Shown: positions 17,175 through 26,957 of the stretch, piece by piece | How positions within the stretch are numbered: the first letter of the stretch is position 1 | How the letters are laid out: each line of letters opens with the position of its first letter | Assembly: GCA_030427865.1 (NCBI GenBank) | Contig: JAUICK010000013.1 | Span: forward strand, 32,422-96,421 | Reading direction: 5' to 3' | Length of the DNA stretch: 64,000 nucleotides | Origin: Bacteroidia bacterium | Lineage (GTDB): Bacteria; Bacteroidota; Bacteroidia; Flavobacteriales; Flavobacteriaceae | The notes under the pieces: model-generated | The model's database searches: none | What the model was told of the DNA's origin: nothing | What the model saw: only the letters and a program-made list of their open reading frames with translations | Translations under genes and position numbers: made by a program

Positions 17175-18170
17175 ATGACTAAAATCACTGCAGCCATTAC
17201 AGCAGTAGGAAAGTACGTTCCTGAGTATGTATTAACAAATAAAGAGTTAGAAACCTATGTAGATACTAATGATGAGTGGATTACTACAAGAACAGGGATA
17301 AAGGAAAGAAGAATATTAAAAGGTGAAGGTTTAGGAACTTCATTTATGGCTATTAAAGCCGCTGAAGAGTTACTTCAAAAATCTTCTACAAAAGCATCAG
17401 AAATAGATTTAGTTATAGTTGCAACTGCAACCCCCGATTTACCAGTAGCATCTACTGCTGCTTATGTAGCAACAGAAATTGGAGCTACCAATGCTTTTGG
17501 TTTTGATTTGCAAGCAGCGTGTTCTAGCTTTCTTTACGGTATGTCTACGGCTTCAAGTTATATAGAGTCAGGTAGATATAAAAAGGTACTTTTAATTGGG
17601 GCAGACAAAATGTCATCAATTATAGATTACAAAGACAGAGCAACTTGTATTATTTTTGGTGATGGAGCAGGAGCTGTATTGTTTGAGCCAAATATAGAAG
17701 GTTTAGGTTTGCAAGATGAGTTTTTAAGAAGCGACGGAATTGGGAGAGATTTCTTGAGAATTGAAGCCGGGGGTTCTATAATGCCTCCAACTAAAGAAAC
17801 AGTAGAACAAAAAAAGCATTTTGTTTATCAAGAAGGAAGAACTGTGTTTAAATATGCAGTTTCTAATATGGCAGATGTTGCTGAAAAAATGCTAACAAGA
17901 AATAACCTTACTGAAAAAGACATACAATGGTTAGTAGCGCATCAAGCAAATAAAAGAATAATAGAAGCAACAGCAAACAGAGTAGGAGTTTCAAGCGAAA
18001 AAGTAATGATGAATATTCATAAATATGGAAATACTACATCTGCTACTTTACCGCTTTTATTAGCAGACTATGAGAGTCAATTAAAAAAAGGAGATAATTT
18101 AATTTTTGCTGCATTTGGTGGCGGTTTCACTTGGGGAGCTGCTTATGTAAAATGGGCATATAATTTATAA
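17175..18170 (+). CDS. fabH: Beta-ketoacyl-ACP synthase III
   Basis: A 331-residue condensing enzyme that starts fatty-acid synthesis by joining acyl-CoA and malonyl-ACP. The thiolase fold is complete: N-terminal TAVGKYVPEYVLTN and DEWITTRTGI, the nucleophile in FDLQAACSSFLYGM (cysteine ~113), histidine in LVAHQANKRII and asparagine in HKYGNTTSATLPL form the Cys-His-Asn triad, and FGGGFTWGAA closes the core. It precedes accB and accC in the same direction with gaps of 26 and 88 bases, giving a short fatty-acid initiation cluster. The palindrome at 17117-17134 may control it. Confidence 0.96.
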   Translation: MTKITAAITAVGKYVPEYVLTNKELETYVDTNDEWITTRTGIKERRILKGEGLGTSFMAIKAAEELLQKSSTKASEIDLVIVATATPDLPVASTAAYVATEIGATNAFGFDLQAACSSFLYGMSTASSYIESGRYKKVLLIGADKMSSIIDYKDRATCIIFGDGAGAVLFEPNIEGLGLQDEFLRSDGIGRDFLRIEAGGSIMPPTKETVEQKKHFVYQEGRTVFKYAVSNMADVAEKMLTRNNLTEKDIQWLVAHQANKRIIEATANRVGVSSEKVMMNIHKYGNTTSATLPLLLADYESQLKKGDNLIFAAFGGGFTWGAAYVKWAYNL

Positions 18171-18196
18171 AATAGAACAACTAAACAATAAGAAAT

Positions 18197-18673
18197 ATGG
18201 ATATTAAAGAAATTCAAAATCTTATCAAATTTGTAGCAAAATCTGGCGCAAGCGAGGTAAAGTTAGAAATGGAAGATGTAAAAATTACAATCAGAACAGG
18301 TTCTGGAAAGACAGAAACAACTATTGTACAAGCTGCTCCAATGGCAAACATGTCGCAAGCTGCACCCGTACCAGCACCTGCAACTACTCCAGTAGAAATA
18401 GCTGCTCCAAAAGTTGAGAGCGATGATTCTAAATACATTACTGTAAAGTCTCCAATAATTGGAACGTTTTATAGAAAGCCATCACCAGATAAGCCAAATT
18501 TTGTCGAAGTTGGTTCAGAAATAAAAACAGGAGATACAGTTTGTGTAATAGAAGCAATGAAATTATTTAACGAAATAGAATCAGAAGTATCTGGTAAGAT
18601 TGTTAAAGTTTTAGTAGACGATTCATCTCCAGTAGAGTTTGATCAACCATTATTTTTGGTAGATCCATCTTAA
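18197..18673 (+). CDS. accB: Acetyl-CoA carboxylase biotin carboxyl carrier protein
   Basis: A 158-residue carrier that holds the biotin shuttled between biotin carboxylase and carboxyltransferase. The N-terminal helical segment (MDIKEIQNLIKFVAKSGASE) is followed by an Ala/Pro-rich flexible linker (~residues 48-75), and then the biotinyl domain with SPIIGTFYRKPSPDKPNFVE, the biotinylated lysine in VIEAMKLFNEIE (EAMK), and the returning strands to DQPLFLVDPS. Length and order are standard. It is followed by accC. Confidence 0.96.
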   Translation: MDIKEIQNLIKFVAKSGASEVKLEMEDVKITIRTGSGKTETTIVQAAPMANMSQAAPVPAPATTPVEIAAPKVESDDSKYITVKSPIIGTFYRKPSPDKPNFVEVGSEIKTGDTVCVIEAMKLFNEIESEVSGKIVKVLVDDSSPVEFDQPLFLVDPS

Positions 18674-18761
18674 TTTTAGATCAATAGATTTAATAGTTTT
18701 TAAACTTTTTAGTTTAAAAAATTAAGTAATTCAATTATCTAACTAATCTAAATTTTAAAAG

Positions 18762-20102
18762 ATGTTTAAGAAAATATTAATTGCCAATAGAGGTGAAATA
18801 GCGCTACGTGTTATTAGAACTTGTAGAGAGATGGGCATAAAAACTGTCGCTGTTTATTCTAAAGCAGACGAAGAAAGTTTACACGTTAGATTTGCAGATG
18901 AAGCTGTTTGTATAGGGCCAGCAGCAAGTTCAGAATCTTATTTAAAAATGCCAAATATTATTGCAGCTGCAGAAATTACAAATGCAGATGCAATTCATCC
19001 TGGTTATGGATTTTTGTCAGAAAACGCCAAATTTTCTAATTTATGTGAAGAGCATAACATTAAATTTATTGGAGCTTCTGGAAGAATGATTGACCAAATG
19101 GGAGATAAAGCCAATGCAAAATCTACAATGATTGCAGCTGGTGTACCTTGTGTACCTGGTAGCGAAGGGGTTATTGCTAATTTTGAAGAATGCGAAAAAT
19201 TAGCTGTAGAAACAGGTTACCCAGTAATGCTAAAAGCTTCTGCTGGTGGTGGTGGTAAAGGTATGCGTGCTGTATGGAAGCCTGAAGATTTAAAAGAAGC
19301 GTGGGATTCTGCAAGACAAGAATCTAAAGCGGCTTTTGGTAATGATGATATGTATATGGAGAAACTTATTGAAGAGCCAAGACATATCGAAATTCAAATT
19401 GTTGGCGATTCTTTTGGAAAAGCCTGTCATTTATCTGAAAGAGATTGTTCTGTTCAAAGACGTCATCAAAAATTAACAGAAGAAACTCCCTCTCCTTTTA
19501 TGACCGATGATTTAAGAGAAAGAATGGGTAAAGCAGCTGTTAAAGCTGCCGAATTTATTAAATATGAAGGTGCAGGAACAGTAGAGTTTTTAGTAGATAA
19601 GCATAGAAATTTCTACTTTATGGAGATGAATACTCGTATTCAGGTAGAGCATCCAATTACAGAAGAAGTTGTAAATTACGATTTAATTAGAGAGCAAATA
19701 TTAGTAGCTGCTGGTGTGCCAATTTCTGGTAAAAATTATTACCCGCAAATGCATTCTATAGAATGTAGAATTAATGCAGAAGACCCGTATAATAACTTTA
19801 GGCCTGCACCAGGAAAAATTACAACATTTCATTCGCCAGGTGGCCACGGAGTTAGAATAGATACACATGTTTATGCAGGTTATATGATACCACCAAATTA
19901 CGATTCTATGATTGCCAAATTAATTACGACAGCGCAAACAAGAGAAGAGGCAATTAATAAAATGAAGCGTGCATTAGACGAATTTGTAATTGAAGGAATT
20001 AAAACAACAATACCTTTCCATAGACAATTAATGGATCATCCAGATTACGTTTCAGGAAATTATACCACCAAATTTATGGAAGATTTCGAAATGAAATCAT
20101 AA
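18762..20102 (+). CDS. accC: Acetyl-CoA carboxylase, biotin carboxylase subunit
   Basis: A 446-residue ATP-grasp enzyme that carboxylates the biotin on AccB. Features: N-terminal [35 protein letters not shown], the glycine-rich ATP loop [12 protein letters not shown], the [15 protein letters not shown] region, the metal-binding [17 protein letters not shown] and the C-terminal biotin-carboxylase domain with [16 protein letters not shown]. Standard length for a stand-alone AccC (not fused to a carboxyltransferase). Confidence 0.97.
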   Translation: MFKKILIANRGEIALRVIRTCREMGIKTVAVYSKADEESLHVRFADEAVCIGPAASSESYLKMPNIIAAAEITNADAIHPGYGFLSENAKFSNLCEEHNIKFIGASGRMIDQMGDKANAKSTMIAAGVPCVPGSEGVIANFEECEKLAVETGYPVMLKASAGGGGKGMRAVWKPEDLKEAWDSARQESKAAFGNDDMYMEKLIEEPRHIEIQIVGDSFGKACHLSERDCSVQRRHQKLTEETPSPFMTDDLRERMGKAAVKAAEFIKYEGAGTVEFLVDKHRNFYFMEMNTRIQVEHPITEEVVNYDLIREQILVAAGVPISGKNYYPQMHSIECRINAEDPYNNFRPAPGKITTFHSPGGHGVRIDTHVYAGYMIPPNYDSMIAKLITTAQTREEAINKMKRALDEFVIEGIKTTIPFHRQLMDHPDYVSGNYTTKFMEDFEMKS

Positions 20103-20190
20103 ATAAAAATTTAGTTTCAAATTAATATAAAAATAGAGAATACGCTAAGTGTTCTCTATTTTTTTTATCTTTAGAGTTAAAGAAGTAAAT

Positions 20191-20640
20191 ATGAAAATAG
20201 ACGGAATTGATAAAAAAATAATTAGAAGTTTAATAGAAGATGCAAGAACTCCAATTTTAAGTATTGCAAGAGAAGTTGGTATTTCTGGTGCAGCTATTCA
20301 TCAAAGATTAAGAAAATTAGAAAAAGCAAGGTTGTTTGATGGATATCATCTAAAAATTAATCATGAGTCTATTGGATATTCTACAACCAGTTTTGTTGGT
20401 CTTTATTTAGAACCAACAACAGTTTTGTCTTCAGCCATTAAAAGATTAAAAGAAATCCCTGAAGTTGTAGAAAGCCATTATACTACAGGTAAATATCCTG
20501 TTTTTATAAAAATATTATGTAAAAATAATCAAGATTTAATACGAATTTTAGAAACAAAGATTCAGCAAATAAATGGAGTCTCTAAAATAGAAACTTTTAT
20601 TTCTTTACAACAACAAATTGATAGACAAATACATATATAA
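20191..20640 (+). CDS. Lrp/AsnC-family transcriptional regulator
   Basis: A 149-residue regulator. The frame begins at 20149, but the leading MFSIFFIFRVKEVN is not family-like; ATG 20191 gives the canonical start MKIDGIDKKIIRSLIEDART. The winged helix-turn-helix (SIAREVGISGAAIHQRLRKL, residues ~27-46) is followed by an alpha/beta RAM domain (YSTTSFVGLYLEP ... HYTTGKYPVFIKILCKN), which usually binds amino acids and assembles octamers. Target genes are not evident. Confidence 0.9.
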   Translation: MKIDGIDKKIIRSLIEDARTPILSIAREVGISGAAIHQRLRKLEKARLFDGYHLKINHESIGYSTTSFVGLYLEPTTVLSSAIKRLKEIPEVVESHYTTGKYPVFIKILCKNNQDLIRILETKIQQINGVSKIETFISLQQQIDRQIHI

Positions 20641-20748
20641 AAAATACCTAAACAGTATTATTTAACCATTTAACGAGTTTTAGAAACCAATAAACTAACA
20701 TTTATTTTTTTACCCTTTTTTTGTTTCATTTTTACATTCCCGAATAAA

Positions 20749-21171
20749 ATGTTTCAAAAAAAAATGAGATCGCTATCTATTTTATTAATTGATGATGATG
20801 AAATCGAAAGAATGAAGTTTAAACAAGTTTGTAAGAAGGTGAATTTTTCTTGCTCTATCTTAGAGGCTAATAATGGTAATGAAGCTTTACAATATCTAAA
20901 TAATTTAGAAAATTCATTCGATATTGTTATTTCGGACTTACAAATGCCTATAATGGATGGTTTAGAGCTCTTAAAAAGAGTAAGAAACAACAATAGATTA
21001 AAGAGTATTCCTATGATTATTATGTCTAACTCGCAAGATGAAAATCATTTAAAAGAGTGTTATAAATACGGAATTTCAGGGTATTTTACCAAGCCAGAGA
21101 GTTTTTCTAAATACTCTAAGAAAGTTGTATCATTGTTAAAATACTGGAAAAGAAACGAACTTATTTCATAA
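20749..21171 (+). CDS. Single-domain response regulator (REC)
   Basis: A 140-residue receiver domain without an output domain. The acidic cluster IDDDEIE near the N-terminus, the phospho-acceptor Asp in IVISDLQMPIMDG (~residue 64), a threonine/serine position in MIIMSNSQ and the conserved Lys in YFTKPES are all present, so it should be phosphorylatable. It could start at ATG 20749 or at ATG 20764 (MRSLSILLIDDDE). It is followed by an Hpt gene (20-base gap) and a LytTR regulator, all in one direction, suggesting a phosphorelay module; no histidine kinase is adjacent. Confidence 0.88.
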   Translation: MFQKKMRSLSILLIDDDEIERMKFKQVCKKVNFSCSILEANNGNEALQYLNNLENSFDIVISDLQMPIMDGLELLKRVRNNNRLKSIPMIIMSNSQDENHLKECYKYGISGYFTKPESFSKYSKKVVSLLKYWKRNELIS

Positions 21172-21191
21172 TTAATATAGTAATTATTAAA

Positions 21192-21506
21192 ATGGAAACC
21201 CCAAATTTAAACTACATAAAAGAACTCTCTGGAGGCGATTTAGCTTTCGAAGAAAGTATTTTATCTGTGTTAAAGAAAGAATTCCCAGAAGAATGCTTAT
21301 TGTTTAAAAAAAATATTCACGCTAAAAACTATGAAGAATCTGCTAATAATGTACATAAAATAAAACATAAGATTAGTATTCTTGGAATGTCTAAAAGCTT
21401 AAAAATAGCATCTGCTTTTGAAAATGAATTAAGAAAAGGTGAAACAAAACTAAATTCCGATTTTTTAAAAATTCTTGATAAAATTCACGTATATTTAGGG
21501 TGTTAA
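21192..21506 (+). CDS. Hpt-domain phosphotransfer protein
   Basis: A 104-residue helical protein with the histidine-phosphotransfer signature: a four-helix bundle whose second helix carries NVHKIKHKISILGM, with the acceptor His and the Lys/His spaced as in Hpt domains (HxxKH). It sits between a single-domain receiver and a LytTR response regulator and could carry phosphate between them. The donor kinase must be encoded elsewhere. Confidence 0.8.
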   Translation: METPNLNYIKELSGGDLAFEESILSVLKKEFPEECLLFKKNIHAKNYEESANNVHKIKHKISILGMSKSLKIASAFENELRKGETKLNSDFLKILDKIHVYLGC

Positions 21507-21524
21507 TTTTACCTCTAAATACTA

Positions 21525-22229
21525 ATGAATTGTATTATAATAGATGACGACGCTACTGCAAGATTAATTATTAGGCAGTTATGTAATAATTCTAAACAGA
21601 TTACTGTTATAGAAGAATTTGAGTCTGCGATAGATGCAATTAAGTATTTAAATTCTAATAATATAGATATCGTTTTTTTAGATATTCATATGCCAAGTTT
21701 TTCTGGTTTTGATTTTATACAAACACTAAAATCTCCACCAAAAATAGTACTAACAACTTCAGATAAAAACTTTGCTTTACAGGCTTTTGAATACGAATGT
21801 GTTGTAGACTATTTGGTAAAACCAATTATAAAAGAAAGGTTTGAAAAATCTATTCATAAACTTTTAAGTTTTGAAGAATCTAAAATAGCAGGTAAAGACA
21901 ACTTATCTAAAGAAGAATCTAACTTTATTTATGTTAGTGTAGATAGAAGATTAATTAAAATTAATATTCCAGACATTTATTTTGTAGAAGCTAAAGGAGA
22001 TTATATTAGTATAAAAACTGCCCAAAAAAATTATATTGTTCATTCTACTCTTAAAAAAATAGAAGAGAAATTACCATCATCTTTATTTATTAGAGTTCAT
22101 CGTTCTTTTGTTATTAACATCTCTGAAATTGTAGATATAGAAGACAATAGTGTGGTAATTCAAAAAAGTGTTATACCTATTAGTAGATCTAATAAAGGAG
22201 AATTAATGAAAAGATTAAACCTCTTATAA
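21525..22229 (+). CDS. LytTR-family response regulator
   Basis: A 234-residue two-domain regulator. N-terminal receiver (residues ~1-120): IIDDDATARL acidic pocket, phospho-acceptor Asp in IVFLDIHMPSFSGFD, TTSDKNFALQAFEYE and VDYLVKPI with the conserved lysine. The C-terminal LytTR DNA-binding domain (residues ~138-234) reads IYVSVDRRLIKIN, IYFVEAKGDYISIKT, LPSSLFIRVHRSFVINISEI and IPISRSNKGELMKRLN. Third member of the receiver/Hpt/LytTR group; its targets are unknown. Confidence 0.93.
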   Translation: MNCIIIDDDATARLIIRQLCNNSKQITVIEEFESAIDAIKYLNSNNIDIVFLDIHMPSFSGFDFIQTLKSPPKIVLTTSDKNFALQAFEYECVVDYLVKPIIKERFEKSIHKLLSFEESKIAGKDNLSKEESNFIYVSVDRRLIKINIPDIYFVEAKGDYISIKTAQKNYIVHSTLKKIEEKLPSSLFIRVHRSFVINISEIVDIEDNSVVIQKSVIPISRSNKGELMKRLNLL

Positions 22230-22404
22230 TTTGTTTAACTAAGCAAATCTTCCACTCACCGAAATTAAACTTTTATTCATCGAAACTTTAAATTGCAAAC
22301 CTTCTTTCAGATGTATATTTGAAGTATAATTAATGGTAATAGTTAATTAAGTAAGTTTAGGTTAATTAAAGTAACAATCATAAGTTGGGGGATTTATAGA
22401 TTGA

Positions 22405-22440
22405 AAAAAAGAGCTAATGTAATAATTGGCTCTTTTTTTA
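22405..22440 (+). terminator. Terminator downstream of the LytTR gene
   Basis: An inverted repeat, AAAAAGAGCTAAT...ATTGGCTCTTTTTTT, with one wobble and a T-run on the plus strand, about 175 bases beyond the LytTR stop. The 175-base stretch between shows no gene. Confidence 0.6.
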
Positions 22441-22496
22441 TTTATTAAAAATCGTAAGCCTAATTTTAGGCAATTTATATGCAAAAACTGAAAAAC

Positions 22497-22530
22497 AAAA
22501 AAACCGTAACAACTAAATGTTACGGTTTTT
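22497..22530 (-). terminator. Terminator of the tRNA-Gly/tRNA-Leu transcript
   Basis: AAAAACCGTAAC-AACTAAAT-GTTACGGTTTTT ends one base before the 3' end of tRNA-Leu. On the minus strand a long T-run follows the stem. Confidence 0.8.
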
Positions 22531-22531
22531 G

Positions 22532-22617
22532 TACTGAAGGCGGGACTTGAACCCGCACGGGCATTACTGCCCACTGGATTTTAAGTCCAGCGTGTCTACC
22601 AATTCCACCACTTCAGC
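22532..22617 (-). tRNA. tRNA-Leu (UAA anticodon)
   Basis: An 86-base class II tRNA with long variable arm (GGGCA...TGCCC). Acceptor GCTGAAG pairs with CTTCAGT (G-U at the first pair), the D arm reads TGGTGGAATTGGTAGACA, the anticodon stem CTGGA/TCCAG closes CTTAAAA (anticodon TAA), and the T arm is CGGG-TTCAAGT-CCCG. No encoded CCA. It shares a transcript with tRNA-Gly 19 bases upstream. Confidence 0.95.
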
Positions 22618-22636
22618 ATTGGTATATTAAAAATAG

Positions 22637-22708
22637 AGCGAAAGACGGGATTTGAACCCGCGACCCTCACCTTGGCAAGGTGATGCTCTACCCCTGAGCT
22701 ACTTTCGC
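22637..22708 (-). tRNA. tRNA-Gly (GCC anticodon)
   Basis: A 72-base cloverleaf: acceptor GCGAAAG/CTTTCGC with discriminator T, D arm AGCTCAGGGGTAGAGC, anticodon stem CACCT-region closing TTGCCAA (anticodon GCC), T arm GCGGG-TTCAAAT-CCCGT. No encoded CCA. First gene of a two-tRNA unit with the promoter at 22778-22807. Confidence 0.95.
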
Positions 22709-22777
22709 AGTCATTATTTTTATGAACTTTTTACTATAATAATATTATTAATTGGCTATATAATTATTAGAGCGGTG

Positions 22778-22807
22778 CAAATATATAAAGATTTGTTTAT
22801 TCAGCAA
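22778..22807 (-). promoter_or_regulatory. Promoter of the tRNA-Gly/tRNA-Leu unit
   Basis: On the minus strand TTG (22805-22807), 19 bases, TATATTTG (22778-22785): an exact Bacteroidota promoter, about 70 bases upstream of tRNA-Gly. Confidence 0.75.
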
Positions 22808-23175
22808 ATACTTTTCGCTTTTTTTAAATTTAATTACACTCTATTTTATGTGTTTTTAATTTTTTTCGTCTAAAATTCAAATAATGATAAGATTTATAAA
22901 GTTCATTTAATAATCAGACTATCAAAACCAAATAGAGCATTTAAGTAAAACAATATTAAAATAATTGTTGCCCAAGAAAAAATAACTTTATAGATTCTAC
23001 TTTAGATATTCTTGTAAGCTAATAATTAATTTTATGAAAAGATTGAAATAAGAGCATTTTTTCAATAAAAATAACTTACATATGTCAACCATACATCTTT
23101 TCCTTTTTTTTACAATATTTATACAACAAAGCTTCTTTAGGAAGTAAAATTTAATTCTTTTTTAGTACTTTTAGA
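22808..23175. other. AT-rich gene-free stretch
   Basis: No open frame with coding character, RNA gene or strong hairpin is visible here. The last ~30 bases probably contain the promoter of the following T9SS gene (TACTTTTA near 23166). Confidence 0.4.
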
Positions 23176-26160
23176 ATGAAAAAGATAATGCTATTAGAAA
23201 TGAAATATATTTTTACTATTTACTTTTTTTTATTCATAGGCTCAATTTTTGCACAGACTGGGCCTGGTGGAGTAGGTACAATAGATGGTTCTTCTACGTT
23301 AAAAATTTGGTTAAGAGCAGACGATTTAGATGCCGATAATGATATTACTAATAATCCAACAGGAGGTTCATTAGTGTCTACTTGGTCAGATTATAGTGGT
23401 AATGGTAATAACTTTACCCAATCTGGAGCAAACAGACCAACTTATTCTTCAGGCACTTATAAAGCAGTTAACTTTAATGCAAGTGCAGCTACTGCTCAGT
23501 ATTTAAATGCAACAAGTACAGGAACATATAATGCAGCAAGTGCATTTTTTGTTACAACACCAATTAATGTTAGTAATTCTCATACTTTATTTGATGGTCC
23601 ATCAACATCATTAAGAGCAGAACAGTGGAATAATTCACTTAGAGTCGGTTTTACAAGATATGGTGTTGCAGATTATTCATCAAGCTTATCAACACCTTTT
23701 GGTACAAGATCTATTTTATCTTTTCATAAAGCGAGTGGTTCTACAACAATGAATTTTAGAAGAAATAATGGTGGTAATAATGTTAATATTGGAGCAACAA
23801 CAGCTGGAATACCATATAATACTATCGGAAAAAATAATGCTTCTGCAGATGAAGCAAGTGGCGATTTTTTTGAAGTGATTCTATATAATACAAGGATAAA
23901 TAATGCTCAAAGAATTATTGTTCAAAATTATTTAAGTGCTAAATATGGCAATATTTCTATACAGCAGAATTATTATAATGAAGACAATGCTGCTAATGGT
24001 AATTTTGATTATAAAGTAGCAGGAATTGGTAGAACAAATGCTTCAAACATTCATTCAGATTCTCAAGGAACTGGTATTATAAAAATTAACAATCCTTCAA
24101 GTTTAGGAGATGGAGATTTCTTGTTCTGGGGAGAAGATGTAGAAAATGCCAATTATGATTTTTCTGAATCTTCATCAGCAAATTATATTTCAAGAATTGA
24201 TACTAAATGGAGAGTTAGCGAAAGAAATGATGTAGGTACAGTAACCGTAAGTATTAATGCTTCTGACATCAATTTTAATGCTACAGATGGGTGTAACCAA
24301 TTACAGTTGGTGGTTGATAATAATAGTGATTTTTCATCACCAACAAATACTTATACTTTTACTTTAGGTAGTGGTGTTTACACAGCAACAGGAGTCAGTT
24401 TTACTGATAATGATTATTTTACTTTACAATATACAGATGTAATTGTTTTAGATGGAGCAACTGCTTACAATGGTTCTGGAACAGCAAATAAACCTAATAC
24501 TTCAGACGACTGCTATAAATTATTAGTTAAAACAAATACAGTAACATTATCAGAAAATGAAGATGTAAGAGAAGTAGAAATAGAATCTGGAGCAATTTTA
24601 GCAGTAAATAGTGGTTTTAGGTTAAAAGTTACCAACGGAATTAATAATTCTGGAGAAATTCGTTTGGTAGGTTCATCACAATTAGTGCAAACACATTCAG
24701 GATCAAGCTTAAATACAGGTGCAGGAAATCTTTTTGTAGACCAAACTGCAAGCACATCATCAGTATATCATTCTGGTTATTGGACTTCGCCAGTATCAGA
24801 TGATGGTAGTGTTTTTACTATTTCTAATGTTTTAAAAGATGGTTCAGTTCCTACTGCTGCTACACCTACTGCTGGAGAAGCAGCAAATATTAATTTTATT
24901 TCTAACTTTGATGGAAATGCAGCTGCATCTCCTATAGAAATTAGCACAAGATGGTTGGCAAAGTTAATAAATGCTTCAGATTGGACCCGTCAAATAGGTT
25001 CTGGAGCAAGCCTTAATATTGGTGAAGGTTGGAATATGAAAAGTGTAGGAGCAACTTTTACTTTTAAGGGTAGACCTAATGATGGTAATTATTCAATTCC
25101 TATAAGTCAAGATAAATTTAGTCTGGTTGGTAACCCATATCCTTCTGCTTTAGACTCAGAAGCATTTATTGCTGATAACACTTCTGCTATAAATGGTACA
25201 TTGTACTTGTATAATAGTGCAAGTGATAACACACATGTTAGAAATGCTTATACAGGAACATATTCTACAATTGTTTCTGGAGTAACTATTGGTGGGGGTA
25301 GATATTTACCTATTGGTCAAGCATTTTTTGTAACAAGAACAGCAGCTGGTTCAGGAACCATTGCTTTTCAAAACTCGCAAAGAGCAATTATTCCAATAAC
25401 AGACACTGCCCCAATTGTTGCAAAAAGTGCAACAAAGAAAAAAAGAGCAACTTCTAAATTTATTAAAACAGATAAAGATTTTCCTATATTACGTTTAGGT
25501 TTTGAAATAACAACAGATGATAGTTTTAACTACCATAGACAAATAGCTGTAGCATTTAGAAAAGGAAAAACTTTTGGTTTTGAAAACGGTTATGATGGAG
25601 AAATGTTTGATAAAAAACCAAGTGATTTAAGTTTGAAGGTCGAAGGAAAAGAGAATGCTTATGTTATTTCTACAATTCAAGAGTTTAATGAGAATATCGA
25701 AATTCCTGTTGTTTTAGAGTTGGATAAAAACAGAGAAGTTACATTAAAAATAGATGCTTTAGAAAACTTTGATGATGCAACTATTTATTTAAATGATAAA
25801 ATAACAGGAAATAAATACAACCTGATAAAAAACGACGCAACAATTAATTTGGTTCAAGGAGTTTATTCAGATAGATTCTTTCTATCTTTTAAATATGAGT
25901 TGTTAGAAGACAGTAATTACGATTTTGTCAAAATGTATCACTCTAAAAAAGAGAATAGTATTATTATAAGAAAATCGAATCCAATAGAAATAGCTGAACT
26001 TCGAATTTTTGATATAAATGGTAGAGAAGTTTTTAAAGAAATTAACAATAGTAAAAGTAATAAAATTGAGTTTCAGCTTCCAAGAGAATTTTCGACAGGA
26101 GTTTATATCTTAAAATTAGAATCTGATAAAGGAATCATCACAAAAAAAATAGGGATGTAA
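23176..26160 (+). CDS. Large T9SS-secreted protein with LamG-like N-terminal domain
   Basis: A 994-residue surface protein. After a signal peptide (signal core IFTIYFFLFIGSIFAQ) comes a concanavalin/LamG-like domain (LKIWLRADDLDADNDITN, WSDYSGNGNNFTQSGANRPT, residues ~35-260), common in flavobacterial surface proteins, then an immunoglobulin-like beta region, and a segment found in T9SS cargo (SLVGNPYPSALDSEAFI, GQAFFVTR). The last ~75 residues form a type-A sorting domain (AELRIFDINGREVFKE, FSTGVYILKLES, ITKKIG). It may be an adhesin or gliding-related surface protein; ligand unknown. The start could be a later in-frame ATG (23200), which would shorten the signal. Confidence 0.9.
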   Translation: MKKIMLLEMKYIFTIYFFLFIGSIFAQTGPGGVGTIDGSSTLKIWLRADDLDADNDITNNPTGGSLVSTWSDYSGNGNNFTQSGANRPTYSSGTYKAVNFNASAATAQYLNATSTGTYNAASAFFVTTPINVSNSHTLFDGPSTSLRAEQWNNSLRVGFTRYGVADYSSSLSTPFGTRSILSFHKASGSTTMNFRRNNGGNNVNIGATTAGIPYNTIGKNNASADEASGDFFEVILYNTRINNAQRIIVQNYLSAKYGNISIQQNYYNEDNAANGNFDYKVAGIGRTNASNIHSDSQGTGIIKINNPSSLGDGDFLFWGEDVENANYDFSESSSANYISRIDTKWRVSERNDVGTVTVSINASDINFNATDGCNQLQLVVDNNSDFSSPTNTYTFTLGSGVYTATGVSFTDNDYFTLQYTDVIVLDGATAYNGSGTANKPNTSDDCYKLLVKTNTVTLSENEDVREVEIESGAILAVNSGFRLKVTNGINNSGEIRLVGSSQLVQTHSGSSLNTGAGNLFVDQTASTSSVYHSGYWTSPVSDDGSVFTISNVLKDGSVPTAATPTAGEAANINFISNFDGNAAASPIEISTRWLAKLINASDWTRQIGSGASLNIGEGWNMKSVGATFTFKGRPNDGNYSIPISQDKFSLVGNPYPSALDSEAFIADNTSAINGTLYLYNSASDNTHVRNAYTGTYSTIVSGVTIGGGRYLPIGQAFFVTRTAAGSGTIAFQNSQRAIIPITDTAPIVAKSATKKKRATSKFIKTDKDFPILRLGFEITTDDSFNYHRQIAVAFRKGKTFGFENGYDGEMFDKKPSDLSLKVEGKENAYVISTIQEFNENIEIPVVLELDKNREVTLKIDALENFDDATIYLNDKITGNKYNLIKNDATINLVQGVYSDRFFLSFKYELLEDSNYDFVKMYHSKKENSIIIRKSNPIEIAELRIFDINGREVFKEINNSKSNKIEFQLPREFSTGVYILKLESDKGIITKKIGM

Positions 26161-26194
26161 AAAAAGCATCCAAATTATTTGAATGCTTTTTTAA
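26160..26194 (+). terminator. Terminator between the T9SS gene and sod
   Basis: AAAAAGCATCCAAAT-T-ATTTGAATGCTTTTTT directly after the TAA of the T9SS gene: a stem of ~14 bp with one mismatch and T-run on the plus strand; nearly symmetrical, so it may also serve sod. Confidence 0.7.
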
Positions 26195-26239
26195 AAATCT
26201 TGTTATCTCAGAAAGAGATACTAAATGCAACTACGTTGC

Positions 26240-26848
26240 TTATTTTGCAGCAGCATAACGTCTTTCAACTTCATTCCAGTTAATTACATTAAAAAATGCA
26301 TCAATATAATCTGGTCTTCTGTTTTGGTAATTTAAGTAGTATGCATGTTCCCAAACGTCTAATCCTAAAATAGGAGTTCCACCACAAGAAACGCCTGGCA
26401 TTAATGGGTTGTCTTGGTTTGGAGTAGAACAAACTTCTACTTTTCCTCCTTTATGAACACATAACCATGCCCAACCTGAACCAAATTGAGTTGCAGCAGC
26501 TTTAGAGAAGGCTTCTATAAAAGCATCTTTAGATCCGAATTCAGCTTCTATAGCATCTTTTAAATCTCCAGATAAATAGCCTCTGTCTTCAGGGTTCATA
26601 ACTGTCCAGAATAATGAGTGATTGTAAAAACCACCACCATTATTTCTAACAGCGCTATTGCTCATATCTAAATTTGTAAGAATATCTTCAATAGATTTTC
26701 CTTCTAAATCTGTTCCTGCAATTGCTCCGTTTAATTTTGTTGTATATCCATTGTGATGTTTGCTATGGTGAATTTCCATAGTTCTTGCATCTATATTTGG
26801 TTCTAACGCATCATAAGCGTATCCTAATTCTGGTAATTGAAAAGCCAT
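26240..26848 (-). CDS. Superoxide dismutase (Fe/Mn family)
   Basis: A 202-residue cytoplasmic enzyme that dismutates superoxide. Metal ligands are visible: first His in [11 protein letters not shown], second in [11 protein letters not shown], Asp and third His in [32 protein letters not shown] and the Gln in TPNQDNPL resemble the manganese type, although metal preference in this family cannot be settled from these positions. There is a small loop insertion, LMPGVSCGG, before PILGLD. Single gene, minus strand. Confidence 0.95.
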   Translation of the reverse strand: MAFQLPELGYAYDALEPNIDARTMEIHHSKHHNGYTTKLNGAIAGTDLEGKSIEDILTNLDMSNSAVRNNGGGFYNHSLFWTVMNPEDRGYLSGDLKDAIEAEFGSKDAFIEAFSKAAATQFGSGWAWLCVHKGGKVEVCSTPNQDNPLMPGVSCGGTPILGLDVWEHAYYLNYQNRRPDYIDAFFNVINWNEVERRYAAAK

Positions 26849-26957
26849 TTTTTATATTTTAAAAGTTAGTAAAATTTTGTTGATGTAAAATTAAAGAATA
26901 TGAAACAGTTAAACAAAACATTAGGGTTTTGTTAACTTATACTGCTATAAGTAAGAT

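Noticed and set aside
22362..22873. ORFs overlapping tRNA-Leu and tRNA-Gly
   Set aside because: They read through tRNA genes and terminators and have no coding character.
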